DNA from: Blattamonas nauphoetae
Lineage: Eukaryota > Preaxostyla > Oxymonadida
Assembly (NCBI GenBank): GCA_033064195.1
Contig: JARBJD010000006.1
Location: 310,001-374,000 of the forward strand
DNA: 64,000 bases
Direction: 5' to 3'
The notes below the pieces were generated by a model. It saw nothing but the letters and a program-made list of their open reading frames with translations, ran no database searches and was not told where the DNA came from. Each line of letters opens with the position of its first letter. The first letter of the stretch is position 1. Positions 1 to 12,431 of the stretch are shown piece by piece. The translations under genes were made by a program, and so were the position numbers.

Positions 1-2
1 CA

Positions 3-446
3 GTCGTTCTTCCATCATCTCAATTTGTTCAGTTTCTTATCCAAAATCGGCGTCTCTTCCATGGAGAGTCTGTTGACTCCTTCATGACTCTCTTACACTC
101 ACTCTTTCACATGGGTGCCACACATCGTCCAACAATGGATTTTGTCCTCGCATCTCCAATTGTGATGGCATTGACAAGTTGTCTCTCGTCCGTCGAAGAT
201 GATTATCATCTCGAGCATACTCTCCGAAACATCGAACATTCACTAAAACAGTGGAAAAGAGAAAGCTCAGAAGCCGACCAATCAGGGAAACGGATGATGA
301 AAGCTCTGTTTTCGGAAGGATTCGAAGACACACTCGAACTGATGGTAGAATTCAAGACCAGCTTGTATAGTGTCAGTGAAATTGTGAAGCATTGTTCATT
401 AATCTCTAAATTTCAGGGATCTAATATGAATGTCACTGGCAAGTGA
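3..446 (+). CDS. 3' end of a gene truncated by the window edge
   Basis: The frame is open from the first complete codon (position 3) and ends at TGA 444-446, giving at least 147 residues, so the start lies outside the window. An internal ATG at 84 is not a convincing start, because the reading frame before it is equally protein-like. The visible part is helical and mildly charged, with no signal peptide, membrane segment or recognisable catalytic motif. It ends in a short polar tail. It reads like the C-terminus of a helical-repeat protein from an expanded protist family, but this is an impression and no function is assigned. A convergent minus-strand gene follows within about 100 bp. Confidence 0.6.
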   Translation, partial: VVLPSSQFVQFLIQNRRLFHGESVDSFMTLLHSLFHMGATHRPTMDFVLASPIVMALTSCLSSVEDDYHLEHTLRNIEHSLKQWKRESSEADQSGKRMMKALFSEGFEDTLELMVEFKTSLYSVSEIVKHCSLISKFQGSNMNVTGK

Positions 447-540
447 GATCGAAACTCGATTCTCTTCACCACCTCTTTCTTTCCATCTTCGCCACTTCAT
501 CAATAGTACCATGTAAAGTTTATGTTTTGTGATTATTCAC

Positions 541-2561
541 TCATCCAAAATCAGACCAGAACAGTCGATTTGACGTGTTGCACGAGTACGTCTGCGGGAA
601 GAAGCCTTTCCTGCATGAAGTGGCCAAGTTGCGTGGGGGATGCGGGTGTGAAGGTGTGAGGGGGAGTGATGAAGATGTGCTTGGTGAGGTTCTGGTTGAG
701 AAGGAGATTTGGGAGAGATTCGGATTGGACCGTTCGACGACAATGTCTTTCACATTCTCGTCGTCTTTGCTTTGAAGTGTTGGCATTGTCTTCGCTTCCC
801 TCTCCTCTTCTGAAGTTTCGTTTGCATCGATACCTCTCTCGCTGTTGTCTTCGACTCGTTCGGCTCCACCACCGATTTCTGATTGAGATGAACTTGCAGA
901 ACATGGTCCTGTCTCGTCTGATGTTTCTCTTCGGGTCCTTTCACGAAGAACGGGTTGATTCTCCTCTCCTCTCTCCCCCCACTCCCCTCTTCCGGGACCA
1001 CGCCCGACTCTGCAAAGTTGTGGCACGTCCCGTTCCACGCATACTGCCCCGACGGATCGTTCACTTACATGAACTGCCTGTTCCTGACGGTATGGTCTTC
1101 CCCAATCGACGCAATCGACGCGACTGGTGAGACGATCATCGAGTTGTTTTGGACAGACTGCTTCATCACTCCCTCGGCCACCACTTTCGGCGGGCGGTGG
1201 GAGCTGAATGGGTTTTTGAGCTGGTTGTTGTCGTCGTCGGTGCTGTTGTGGGTGTTTGCGTGGTTGAGGTGTCAGCGACGATTCTATCTTGTTGTATCTG
1301 GTCTTTCTCTTTCTTTCATTCTGTCTTTGTGTGTGTCTCTCCAGCTCTTTCGGTGGTTGGTTCTCCTTCCCTTTCTCTTCAGCTGTTTTCTCATTCTCTC
1401 CTTCGAACTGATCTGACTCGCTGCTGTTCTCCATCTCCGACGTGTCTTCGTTCTGCTCCTGATCCTCCTCCTCCATCTCCAACATGCGCTTGTGAGGTCG
1501 ATTCGGCACCAACTGGACTGACTTCTCTTCTTCCGATTCAACCGTCTTCGTCTCCCCTTTCTCCAAAATGAAGTGTGACAGCTGGTCGGTGATCCTCTGT
1601 GCCTCCTCCTTCACCACATCCACCGGCGAAAGAGACGACGAGACAGCAGAATCTTGCGTGAGCGGGTATTGTTGGAAGCTGACGAGAAGACCAGTCGCGA
1701 GCGTCTTTGCCGCGAACAGCTGCGAGCTCTCTGGTCAGATCTGGTTCTGTGTTTGTTCGTTGAGAGGCTGTCGAGGTGGATGGAGCGTCGGTGGGAGATG
1801 GAAAACTGGACCACCGATAAAAGCGGTCCAATCAACACGGCGCATTCCTTCGAGTTGAGACAGTCGCCGGAATACGTCACCATCTCAGTCAGAATGGAGA
1901 AAGAGTGTTGGAGAGACGGGCTGGTTGAGAGAGCAGTCGAGTGTTACGTGCTCTTCGTTGAGAAGACGTCCAGAAGCATCTCCCCCTCATTCTGGATGAG
2001 GGGACGGATGTGGGTGGAGGTAGGAAGGAACGTAGACAGGACCAGTTGAATCTCTTCGTGGAAGATCATTCCCAGCGAGTGGATGAGACGACGTTCATTC
2101 GGCACGTTTCGCTCGGAGATTCGTCGGAACGAGAGAGACATCAGACAGAAAGGTTCGTTGATGTGGTTGAGGAAGAAGACACACGGCTTGTCTGTGTTGA
2201 CCAAGTGCGGGATTGGCTTACCACTGGATTGGTTCCCGATGGCGTAGAGAGTGGAAAGGAGAGGGATGGTGTCGGGCGCATGAGGACGCATTGTATGCAG
2301 GAAGGATGAATTAAAGAAAAGAAAAGGGGAGGAGAAGATGGGAGAATGAGGAAGATAGAAGAGTCGAGGATAATGGAAGGGTATTTCACACTTTCCTGTT
2401 TTATTCAACGTCTGATATCGTTGCAGAAGAGCGGTACAATCGCAAGTCACAGAGTTGTGTCGAACAGGGAGAGTTCGTTGAGTGAGAGGCAAAGAGAGTA
2501 GTGACGTGATCAGCGTGAAATATGTCGAAGCAGCGTCTGAAGTTCCCGAGATGTGTCCCAA
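541..2561 (-). CDS. Hypothetical multi-exon gene, structure unresolved
   Basis: Three minus-strand coding-like blocks sit in different frames. The first runs from ATG 2291 down to about 1947 (upstream coding may reach 2561). The second is about 1915-1815. The third, from about 1728, is strongly acidic and glutamate-rich down to about 1250. A candidate intron 1729-1814 joins blocks two and three in frame. Blocks one and two could be joined by removing about 27 nt around an in-frame TAA at 1944-1946, but that donor (GTAAC) does not fit the donor pattern elsewhere in the window. The end below 1250 is ambiguous, with competing frames. The N-terminal half has the hydrophobic/polar alternation of a longin-like fold, and a MON1/HPS-type relationship is conceivable but weak. 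Coordinates are an envelope, not an exon list. Confidence 0.35.
2478..2551. repeat. 74-bp direct duplication, copy A
   Basis: This stretch recurs in the same orientation at 3332-3405 with one visible difference (tcgaag here, tcaaag there). Copy A lies in the 5' coding-like part of the minus-strand gene 541-2561, so it is probably the source. Confidence 0.85.
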
Positions 2562-3529
2562 TAATTTTGAAAGAATCCATCCGTTTCACTGGTCTTTCTA
2601 TCAAATTCTGTCTATTCTTGTTCCAGGAACAGATTAAAGTCCTCAATCTCCACGGATATCTTCTCTCAAAACTTCGTTTCTACACATCCTCTTTTCAAGC
2701 ACTGACTCTCCAACCTTCATTGTGACCTCACTGGTCCACCTTTGATAAACTGCGTTCCACTCAGATCGATGTACATCAAGTCACATGTGTGAAGATCGGG
2801 TGTGCTCTTTTCACTTTCTTTGAAACTCGTAGCACCTGAAAGCGGATTCTCTTTTTCCATGACGGTTACTCTTGGAGATTAAGATAATGATGTCCCAATG
2901 TCTCTTCACCAGTGTCAAACAGACATATAAAACCTGTTTGTTCTCAATTATCTCTCATAATTTCAGATAGACAAAGGAAAGGAGTGTTCAGGACACGATC
3001 GATGATGATCTTGCCAGATGGGTGCAAACATGTGTCCAATTCAAGAAAAAATACTTGTACTCCTGGGTTCATGCAGAAATCTAATTTCAACTGATAATTC
3101 AAGTGCAATAGAGCATTTTCGAGACTATTGAGTATTTTGCCTCTATTTCTTCACAATACATCTTATCCGTACTCTCCATTGTAGAACCTTCTTTTTTCAC
3201 ATTGTCTCACCTCATGATCTTCTCTCATCTGTTTTTGAAACAATAAATGTGTTCAATTGGCGTTTCAAAAAAGTGTCGTTTCTCGTCACGATCGAAGCTC
3301 AATTTCGAAACAAACCCCTTTTCCATCATATTTGAGTGAGAGGCAAAGAGAGTAGTGACGTGATCAGCGTGAAATATGTCAAAGCAGCGTCTGAAGTTCC
3401 CGAGACGTACTGACGAAAGATGGAGGACAAGAAAGGCAAGAAAAGTGAAAAGATGAGAAAAAGAGACCCTTTATGACCGAGAAAGGCCTTCAAAGATGGA
3501 ACCTGAAGTTGTGTCTGTCAGAAAGCATA
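2562..3529. other. Gene-free stretch with duplicated fragment
   Basis: No convincing gene on either strand. The longest open frame (2912-3094, +) is 60 codons without supporting features. The region is AT-rich and holds the second copy of the 74-bp duplication (3332-3405). It probably contains the 5' flank of the minus-strand gene. Confidence 0.6.
3332..3405. repeat. 74-bp direct duplication, copy B
   Basis: Matches 2478-2551 at 73 of 74 positions, and the flanks on both sides diverge abruptly. Copy B lies outside any gene model, about 125 bp before a TIR element. Confidence 0.85.
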
Positions 3530-3852
3530 CAGGGTGAGCCAAAAGTAACCTTCTCTAGGGGCCGATCAAAGCCTTTTTCGACAAAAGTTAAAAAAGAGAG
3601 TTTCAAGACGTGAAATATGAAGAGAGTGATCATTAAAGCTTAACTGAATTCTCGTTCGTTTTTTGTCAGAAATCGGGACATGCGAACGATCTGACTTCAT
3701 TCGTACACTGCACTGAAGTTGATTAGAAAGAAATCAGTGAATGAGGTGGTGAGCAAACAGTATAGCGACAACGATCTCTATTTGATGTTTGTTTTCGAAA
3801 AGATGACATAAAAACACAATTGTGGGATGAAGGTTACTTTTGGCTCACCCTG
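3530..3852. mobile_element. Mariner-type MITE, 323 bp
   Basis: The ends are perfect 24-bp inverted repeats, beginning CAGGGTGAGCCAAAAGTAAC on the left and mirrored on the right. A TA dinucleotide directly flanks each end (3528-3529 and 3853-3854), the target duplication of Tc1/mariner elements. The interior has no transposase frame, so it is a non-autonomous derivative. The perfect termini suggest a fairly recent insertion. It lies about 290 bp upstream of the start of the gene at 4147. Confidence 0.85.
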
Positions 3853-4146
3853 TAGATGACACAATGGAGAGAAATCCCTCTCTTCGACAATCTTTTGGAC
3901 AAGTCACGAACCACATACCGACAAAATGGAACTAATGTTGATGGGGGAGGTATAGTTTTGATCTGTGACCGCAACTCACGTGAGCCAATGGTTGAATCAC
4001 TGTGGCAACCAGAAGTAGTGTGGATTGCCGATGATATGGTTGAATTTGGAGAGGAGAAAGAGTGTATGCTTGTACGTCACTTTACCCTTTGATATTCGAG
4101 GATATTTGTCTTTTCTGGATGGCCAACTCACAAACCATAACAAACA

Positions 4147-7100
4147 ATGGCACGAACCAAACAAGTAGCTCGAATGGCATTCCGGCCACCTCATCAACCA
4201 ATGTATGCAGGTGGCTTAGGAGAACAGTTTCAGCCCCTTCAAAACGCAATCGTTATCCCAATGAATGTAGAAAACCCGATGAACAAATTCAGAGAACATA
4301 TCGCCTCATCGCGAAATCCTGAGAATGCTGACCAGCCAGAAATACTCCAACATGCACTTTTGTTCTTCAATCGTCTGTGTTCAGTGATATTTATCATTAT
4401 TGGCGTTATTAGGATATGGAAGACATGTCACTCCAGCCGAGCGACACGAGATGCTTCTACTGTTGGGCACATCACTCCTCGCACAGGATAGAGAGGTATC
4501 CAGGTGTTTCTGCCATATCTTCCTTGTTATTCCTTGTTTAGTCTTTTTGTCAGTTCGTCTTCAAACTCGACACTTATCGTATGCCATTCGACTTGAATAA
4601 AATGTTGTCAGATCTATCACATGAAGACCTCAGTGTTATGTTGCACGAGTCAGGGATATCCCGATCACTTCTCGAACAAGTCGTGAGTGATCGTGAAGAT
4701 CACGTTTCTCGAGAGAAAATCCTTATGGTGTCGAATTGCATGTCGCTTCTGCGCCATGAAGATCTTTGGGATGCTTTTATGACCCTTGTGGACCACTTCT
4801 GTGTGAATACCCGCTTGTTTGGAGAAGAAATGTCCAACACAGATGTCGACGAATTCACCAAGCTTTCTCACTTGATATCCTCAGAATTCTTGAGATGTGC
4901 AATGACTGAAGTTGAACCTCGGGTTTTTACTCGTATGATTGCATCTGTGCGTGAATACAAGGCGAAGACTGAATCAACCTCGCAAACGAATCATTTTATT
5001 GATTTCTACATAAAACTGCTTTTTGATATCATTGGTGTTGTGGAGACGTCATCTGTTTGCTGTTTTCCTCATGAGAGACTTTTCAGGATTTTCTTGATCG
5101 AATCACAAAACTAGTCACAATCTCCCTTAAAACTGACAACCCTATCTTCACGCAACCTGCAGCCCAATATCTCTCTTATTTCTTGACCAGTCTCTCTTTT
5201 TTCAATTCCCTCAGAGATTTCTTCCTTTTCGCAGACCATCCCGAACATGTTGACCATTTCCTCGAGTCCGAGCTCTTCACAACCCAATCTCTCTGTTCAG
5301 CGCTGCTCTCGAAATCACCGGACCTGCTCTGTCTCATTGCTTCATGCCCATCCACGTTGGCAACAGATTTCTTGTCAGCAAATACTCCCCAAAGTACACT
5401 TCCCGTCCTCCTCTCCCCATGCTTGACCGCTCAACTTCGGACTTTCTACATTCACCTTGCAACTATCAGACCAACACTTTTGGCATCTCTGAGAAGGAAT
5501 CCACAATTCCAAATAATGGACTGGCTGGTCCGTTCACTGTACGACACTGCTCGTGTCGTGCCATCCACAGAGAACAATCCTCGCTGTCTGAGTTTTGGGA
5601 CAGACACTGCAGACTGGACGGCATTTCTGGGAGCCTTGGGAACGATCACAAGACAAGAAACAAAGAAAGCCCAGAATCCTGGCACACTGAGTCTGCATAC
5701 GTCGGTGCTTGGTCTTCTGATTCTTCTGTCGGCGAGCACAGACATCGTGTTTTCGGATGCAGCAGTTTCTGAGATCGCACGTGGATGCGGGTTGTCGGAA
5801 GGAGAAGTGAAGACGATCCTGTTCGAGACTCCACTCTCGTTCCCAATCCCCCCAGATTGGGAGTTGGAAACACACGTGCCATACACTGACGACGCTCCAT
5901 CGCTCTGTGCCTCGATTGGGCCAACACTTCTGAAATTCAACGATGCTGACGGTCAACCCCAACCTGACCCCTCCAAGAGCATCCTGACAGTGATTCTCGT
6001 CGTGGACACTTTGCGATGTCTGGTGAATGTGTTCAACACTGTCAACCCGACATTTATCCGCCATCCTTCGTTCTCTCCCTCACTTACTCAGACTCCGACG
6101 ATGCCATCATTCTGGAAGACACAGCCGATCGCCACCACTCTGCCAGCACTCAGAACATTCACCGTGCAGTTAATCATGCTCGCTTCCTCAGCTTTAATTC
6201 AGCAAATCCTAATTGGACTTCGCCACCGTCTGTCAATTGGAGTCGCAACTGTACTCCACCTCCTTCCCCATCTGGACGCTGCATCGAAGCCGTCTGCACT
6301 CGTGTTTATCATGAACCAGCTGAGCAACTTTCGTGGGAGTACTGACCAATATCTATCGAAGATCTGTCACGTTGTGTTGGATCTCGCCCTCACTGACTCC
6401 TATCGCACTCCGACAACACTTTTACGGTTGACCAAACAGCTCGTGTCTGCTTCCCTTCCCGCTCGCCCGTCATCATCATTTGGAGGAGGATTCCTGCCAC
6501 CTCAGAACGAACTGGCGGCGTCGATCTCTGATCAAATGGACACAGCTGAGGGAGAGCAGAGATGGATGTTGTTTACGGAACTGATCTGCACGTCGACGAA
6601 CCTGTCAACAGATACAATCGAGAAGATGCTGTTAGAAGCAGAGAACGACGACCAAATGCGTGTTGTACTGTCTTCGCTGGCATTGGGCGCTGTTCAATTA
6701 GGGAGCCAAGGCGTCAGCTTCTCAGATGAAGTACAGACTCGCCTGTTGAGGTGTGCTGGACAGACAAACAACGTGGAGCTGGCGAGCCATGCGTGGAGTT
6801 GGATTGAGAAAGGGTGTCAGCTCCCGACACGGCAGTCGATGCACGGAAGGATGGTGGGTCGGATGGAGGCGAGCGAGGAGATGATGACTCTGCTTTTGAA
6901 AGTGCTTGGAGATCTGAACAATGAAGGGAGAGAAGAGAAAAGCGAAGGGGATGAAGAGGGAGCAGCGGAGACGGAGAAAGAAAGGAAGACAGTAATCCAG
7001 TATTGTCTGCAGATTCTGTCGAGACAGATCATCTGGATGAATGCGGACTCGACTCCGTTCGTCCCTCTCCTGATTTCATTGATGCAGAATGCAGATGTTC

Positions 7101-8191
7101 AGATTATATGCACTCTGATTGAGGTGTTTGTTGGAATCTCGACGAGAACCAGCAACAGTGCCAATCCGATTTCTCTGTCGACGATTGATGTCCCAGTCGC
7201 TTCACAACCTTTCCCCGTCACCCAATCTCTTCTCTCGTTCGTCTCTTCTTTCCTTCTGAAATCGATTCTTGCTGGTACCCAGTCTTCTCTCTCTCCGATG
7301 GATCCTTTCACAACACAACTTCAACCATTGGACGAGCCAGTTGAGCAAACAATCCGAAGAATGTGGCAGAATCTGGAGGGAGACCAGTCAGGGACAGGAG
7401 AGTCACTGATGAAGCGAATGATCGAGATTGGAAGCGAACTATTGGAATCGTCTGTACAAGCGAGGAAAGACCAGTCTTCTCCTCTCCACCACGTCACCTC
7501 ACTCCTCACACCACAAAGCAATTCAGCTCCTTCACCATCTCAGATTTTGATTGCACTCTTCACTGCCCTTTTTACGTCACCGAACCGCCTCTTCACCATC
7601 GATGCACTCTGCAGGCTTTCAGAAGTGTTGAACAGACTTGTGGAGGCGATGCTGAAGACAAGCAGTGATTGTGTGAGCGGAGAAGATGAATACATGTCTG
7701 TCCAGTCGTTCTTCTCGACGATTTCGAGCACACTGATGCATCCTCTGGTTGCAGTCGCACGGAAGGAGTGGGCAGCTCGTCCATCTCTCTCAAACTTGCT
7801 CCACTCGATATCCACACTGTTGATCCGCCACGACTCATCACTGTCTGAATTGAATCGATACGCGGAACAAATACACCAAGGAATGGAGAGGGGAGATGGA
7901 AGAGAGAGGAGAAACCATCAGCAGCACCCCTCACTCGTCGATATGATCATGTCCACACTCACGGAGGAAGGTGTGGAGGACAGGGTCGATATGACTGCCA
8001 GTAACAACCAGCGATATCTTCAATTTCTCGGAGCGAATGCAATTCCGATGGTGACCGGGATGGGAATATTTGGCCGTCCTGTAGTGGGGTATCCGTTTGG
8101 AATTCCCCAAATGGCCAATCCGTTTGGAAATGCCCAAATGGCTAATCCGTTTGGCAATCCTCAATTCGGTGATCAGTTTGGAGGATTTTAG
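4147..8191 (+). CDS. Large helical protein with histone H3-like N-terminus
   Basis: Predicted exons are 4147-4372, 4413-4495, 4554-5036 and 5087-8191, giving 1298 residues. All three introns (40, 58 and 50 nt) are GT..AG and restore frame. The start is well fixed: an in-frame TAA lies at 4138-4140 with no AG acceptor between it and ATG 4147. The first nine residues, MARTKQVAR, match the histone H3 start (MARTKQTAR) at eight positions; similarity ends there. The rest is mostly hydrophobic helical sequence of HEAT/ARM style, with an acidic patch near residue 886. The last ~35 residues contain repeated NPFG/PFG units (NPF is an EH-domain ligand motif in endocytic proteins). No catalytic motif was seen. 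Role unknown; a scaffold is plausible. Confidence 0.8.
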
Positions 8192-8449
8192 ATGACATAA
8201 ATGTGTTTTGGGCAGTGAACGATCCACTCAACACGGATTCTTCTCCCAAAGATATGTTCTCTTGTTATTCATTTCATCGACTGTATCGACTTTACACTCA
8301 GTTTCAGAGATCATATGAAAACCCTCTCTTTGTTCTCTCAAAAGCTTGTTGCTTTTTCAGTGTCTTTTGTCAATTCCAAGTAATGATGAGAATTCGAGAT
8401 GGATGAATGAGAAAACTGAAGAAATAAATGACTGGAAATGAGACCAGAG
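8192..8449. other. Convergent intergenic region
   Basis: This 258-bp gap separates the 3' ends of the helical protein gene (+) and the insulinase gene (-). AATAAA occurs on the + strand near 8423, a possible polyadenylation signal for the upstream gene. Nothing else is evident. Confidence 0.45.
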
Positions 8450-11400
8450 TTACCTGATGAGGTGCAGATTTGGAGAGAGGCTGCATGAATTCCCAAACAG
8501 TTCGATATCATCAATAAAGACTGTCTTGTGATGATGTGGTGGTGGAAGCGGATATTCAGCTGTATCGTTCTCGTCACGCTTGAATGGCGCTTGTGAGCTT
8601 GGAACGTGACACAGCGCTGAGTGTTTGTTTGGGATGATCCGAATCACGAATCGTGAAGGTTCATCGAGTGACGATACATCAAACACAGGACAAGCAGAAG
8701 CTGGTGGCTGAGAATCCTGTTGATTGGATTCCCTCCACTTCACAAGACCGTCTCGTCCTTTCCAAGCCATCACCAGCCACTCCTGCACTTCTCTCTTCGT
8801 CACATTTGCAGCCACTCCAAATCGCTTCAGATCTTCCGTCAGTTTCCCTGTCTCCACTTCGTGTTGGAGTTGCTGGGTTTCCTGCCTGAGATCTTCAGCC
8901 TTCTTCTGCAGGTTGTGCATGAACCCGGTTTTGATCTCCTCAAACTCCTCGTCTTTCATCTCCCCCAGTTCCTTCATCACCAAGTCCTCCACATTCGCCT
9001 CAATTCGACTCTGCAGCACAGTTGCATCGAACTTGGCGCTCTGCACAACCACTCTGATCCAATTTGACCAGAGATTCGTCGACACAAGCGTCCACTGAAC
9101 GTATCCGAGTGTTTCTTTCGTTCTCAATCGTTCGAACAGCCGTGAATCCAAAAATATCGTTGCCAACTCAGCCAACACGCAACACTTCCGATTCAGAGGC
9201 GAAACAAGCCCGAACTGGAGAATGATAGCGGAGTTCTCTTCAGTTGGACGAGGATGGAGATGGTCATACTGGACGCACACGCCAGGCAGAGGGACAAAAT
9301 GTCTGAGTTGGCACATTTTGTGCAGTGGAAGAGCCGAATGCTTTCCTTTGATTTGGTGGTTGGTGAATGTGTGTGCGTAACGAACAGCATCTGCGGATGT
9401 GCAGTTTCCATGCACCAACACTTGAATGTCCACTTCCTTCCCAACCTCTCGAGCAATCTCATTCATCAAGTCGTACGTAATTCGTTTCGTCCCTTCGAGA
9501 GCTGTCTGCTCTGTCACCTCTCCTTCAATGTTTGCCACCCTCAGAAGAGGGAACAGCATCGTGTATGGAGTGTCTGCGACACGAGCTTCCAATCCTCTCA
9601 CACGATGTTCCTTCACTCGTTCGAATAGTGACAACGAGAAAGAAGGAGAGAAGAACTCCGCAGACACAAAAGAGAGGGCCTTCTCAACATTGTCTCTGTA
9701 TCCATCCACATCAATGGTGTATCCCTGTGAGGTCCTTCTCACATTCACAGCAAGCTGGGCCAGCTCCATTTTGTACAGCACCTCTTTCAGCTTCTCGTCG
9801 ATCAGAAGTTCGAAGAGTCTGAGCACACCAGGGATGCTGTGTTTGTTCACCAGCATGTCGAGAGTCGTTGAGACATTGATTTCAATTCGCACACTCACTC
9901 GCGCACTTCGATGTGCGGCGGAGAACGAGTAGAACACTTCCAATCCATCCTCCTTCAGAATCGGGAGAGGGAAGCACGGAGCAACGATCGATGGTGATTT
10001 CGTGTTAAGAGATTCATAAAGCGCAATATCCGTAGTTTTGGAGATCGAAACATTGTCCACAACCACAGGCAGTGACACGCGCTCGGGTGGAGTGAAGCAG
10101 AGTTCGGCGATGTTGGGAGGGTTCGTCGAAAAAAATGTTTCGACTTTCGACTTTTGGATGGATTTCTTTGAAGTGAAGAGAGACTCCACAGAATGGACTT
10201 TTGATGGTTCTGTTCGTTCTGTTCCATGAAAAGCAGAATCGGTGTGTGTTTCGGTGTGAAGAGCGGTATAGTCTGTGAGTGGAAGGAGAGACAGATCGGT
10301 TGCGATGAACTCGTTGGGAGAAGGATTAACGAGCTGTGGAGATATCAAACGGTCTTCCTTTGTCCACAATTTCACTGCTGTTTGGTCAAATGGAATAAAA
10401 AAGTGGAGAATCCCGACGTAACGTTCGAGGCGGAGGAGGTGGCTGATCTGACTCAGAATATCGTCTTCTCCGATCGCTCGGATTGTGTCTGTGTCAAATC
10501 GTTCTTTAATGTCCGTGGAGAGTGATGACAGGACATCTGTCTGGACTTGTGTCGTTTCCAGCAGACCCTTCTTTTGTCTTGCCTCGATGACGGTTCTAAC
10601 AGACCTTGCTGGAAGAACGAGCATAGAAAACATGTTGTCTGGCCTCAGAAATGACATAACTCGTCTGAATACATTTTCCGAGAAGATGCGTCCCCTGAGT
10701 CCATTCAGGAACAAGAATGCGTCCGGTGTTTCTCTGTTCAGTCCTGAAGCTTCGCTGACTGCAACTAATGGATTCAATGATGATTGCTGATGAGCGTGTT
10801 GAGCTATGATCGTGCTGTTTTCATTGTAGAGGTATTGTGGGAGTGGTGACTGTGTTCTTTGGATCAAAGCTACTTCCTCAAAGAACAACGAAACGATTTC
10901 TTCAATCCGATTGGAGCCTTCTTCGGTAAGTGTAATCGAACATTTGACGAGCGAAACATCGACAATGTTTCCGTAATTTCCAGCGGTGAGTTGTGAGGCG
11001 AGGCCGCGCTTTTTCAGGAGAGAGAGAAGAGAACCTTCTGATTCGTGGCCGAGAAGATGACCAATAAGACTGTAAGTGTCATGGAGAGTGTCCGGAAGGA
11101 GTGGTACAGGAAAACTGAGCACGAGGAGTGGTTTTTGTTGTTTGCCAACAATGACACAGATCGACGACTGTGGAATCGCAGGATCAAAGGTCGCATTTGG
11201 CATTGGCACTGCAGGAATGTCCTTCTTCAGGGTCAGTGTGAAAGAATCTGTGACTTCTCCCAAGTCTTTGTGTTTGTCTCGTAATTCTGAGAGTCTTTTC
11301 TGTTTTTCTGATGATGATATGTTTATGTGACACGCCTCAGCCAAATCATATTCCACAGAAGAGAGGATTTGGTCGATTTCTCTCTTTGCAGTCAGGATCT

Positions 11401-12204
11401 CTTTCGGGACGAAATCATCCGAGAGAGACGGTGCTGGTGTTGAAACAATTGGAGAAAAGAATGTTCTGATCAAGTCTTCCTGTTCGTCCAAACTTTCTAA
11501 AGTGTGGGATGTTCAATCAGAGAGAAAAAGGCAGACGATTCGAGTAGATGGCGACTCTCATGTTTGGGGCAGTGTAGTACTTCGAGAATAGTTCTCGCAA
11601 CACGGCGACAGTCTTTTCAGGCGTTTCTCCTCCTGACATTATTGATTCCTTGGTTCCACAGGCATAATTTCTTGCAGGATGATCCGAGCGGAGATACTCC
11701 CGAGTGAGACGATAGACAAAGAAGTTATCATTGTTGAGACGAAGAGTGTGCTCGTTTTGAATCGCGTTGATTTCTCGGTCAGCTGCATCCACTTTCATTG
11801 TTGGACAGATCATGAACGACGAGAAGCTGTGTGAATGATCTCGAAACAAAACCAAACCGGTCAACTGCCTCTCTGAATGCATCTGTTCGGACTTTGAGAA
11901 AATAGGCAACTTGTTCTTGGCTGGTAAAGCCATTGTATTCTCCGCCATTCAACGATAGAAATTGAGAAAATTCGTCTTCTTTCGGGAATTTGTCGGTTGA
12001 GATGAAGAGCATATGTTCCAGGAAATGATTGAGACCATTTCGTTCTTTTGGGTCACGAATTGAACCCGTAAAGACACTGAGTGAAATGGCAGAGTCCTGT
12101 GCTTCTGGATCGTGCATTAGCGAGGCTTGCAGTCCATTCGGAAGAGTGAGAAGACGATAATCAAGCCGGGAAAAGTCAGGGGTAAGATATGACGGTTTGG
12201 TCAT
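8450..12204 (-). CDS. Insulinase-family (M16A) zinc metallopeptidase, IDE-like
   Basis: Predicted exons are 12204-11858, 11826-11537 and 11496-8450 (1227 residues), split by 31- and 40-nt introns that join in frame. The inverted zinc motif HxxEH appears as H60-F-L-E63-H64 in GLNHFLEHMLF. The third zinc ligand is the glutamate in DREINAIQNEH, which begins right after intron 1 as expected from IDE. The non-catalytic C-terminal half keeps the family block LRTKETLGYVQW. Length and two-half layout fit the ~1000-residue insulysin/nardilysin class, with extra C-terminal sequence. M16A enzymes enclose and degrade short peptides. No signal peptide is visible, so a cytosolic enzyme is likely. Start ATG 12204 begins the conserved N-terminal block. 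Confidence 0.9.
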
Positions 12205-12431
12205 TCTGAGAGCCAGACAGAACAGAAATGATTTTGATCAAGTCACCATAAATTTCGTTGTGACCCTCATTTCTGGTATCCTCGTCGAGGAACTCCGAAC
12301 CGCCACATTTTACGTTGATTGAAAAGCAAGGCAAATAAATCTCGTGGAAACTTGTTCTCACAGTGATCTAGGAGAAGTGAATATAAAAAAGGAATCAAAA
12401 TTATTGTCAGATGAATGAGATATTTATGTGT

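Noticed and set aside
955-1416. 153-codon + strand frame with hydrophobic stretches
   Set aside because: Antisense to an acidic low-complexity coding block on the minus strand. The hydrophobic runs are complements of Glu/Lys-rich codons.
541-2561. Stop-codon reassignment to explain in-frame stops
   Set aside because: Well-supported genes in this window end at TAA, TAG and TGA in the expected places (VAMP7 TAG, DNAJ TGA, insulinase TAA). Introns or indels are the simpler explanation.
4147-4173. A real histone H3 gene fragment
   Set aside because: Similarity stops after nine residues and no part of the histone fold follows.
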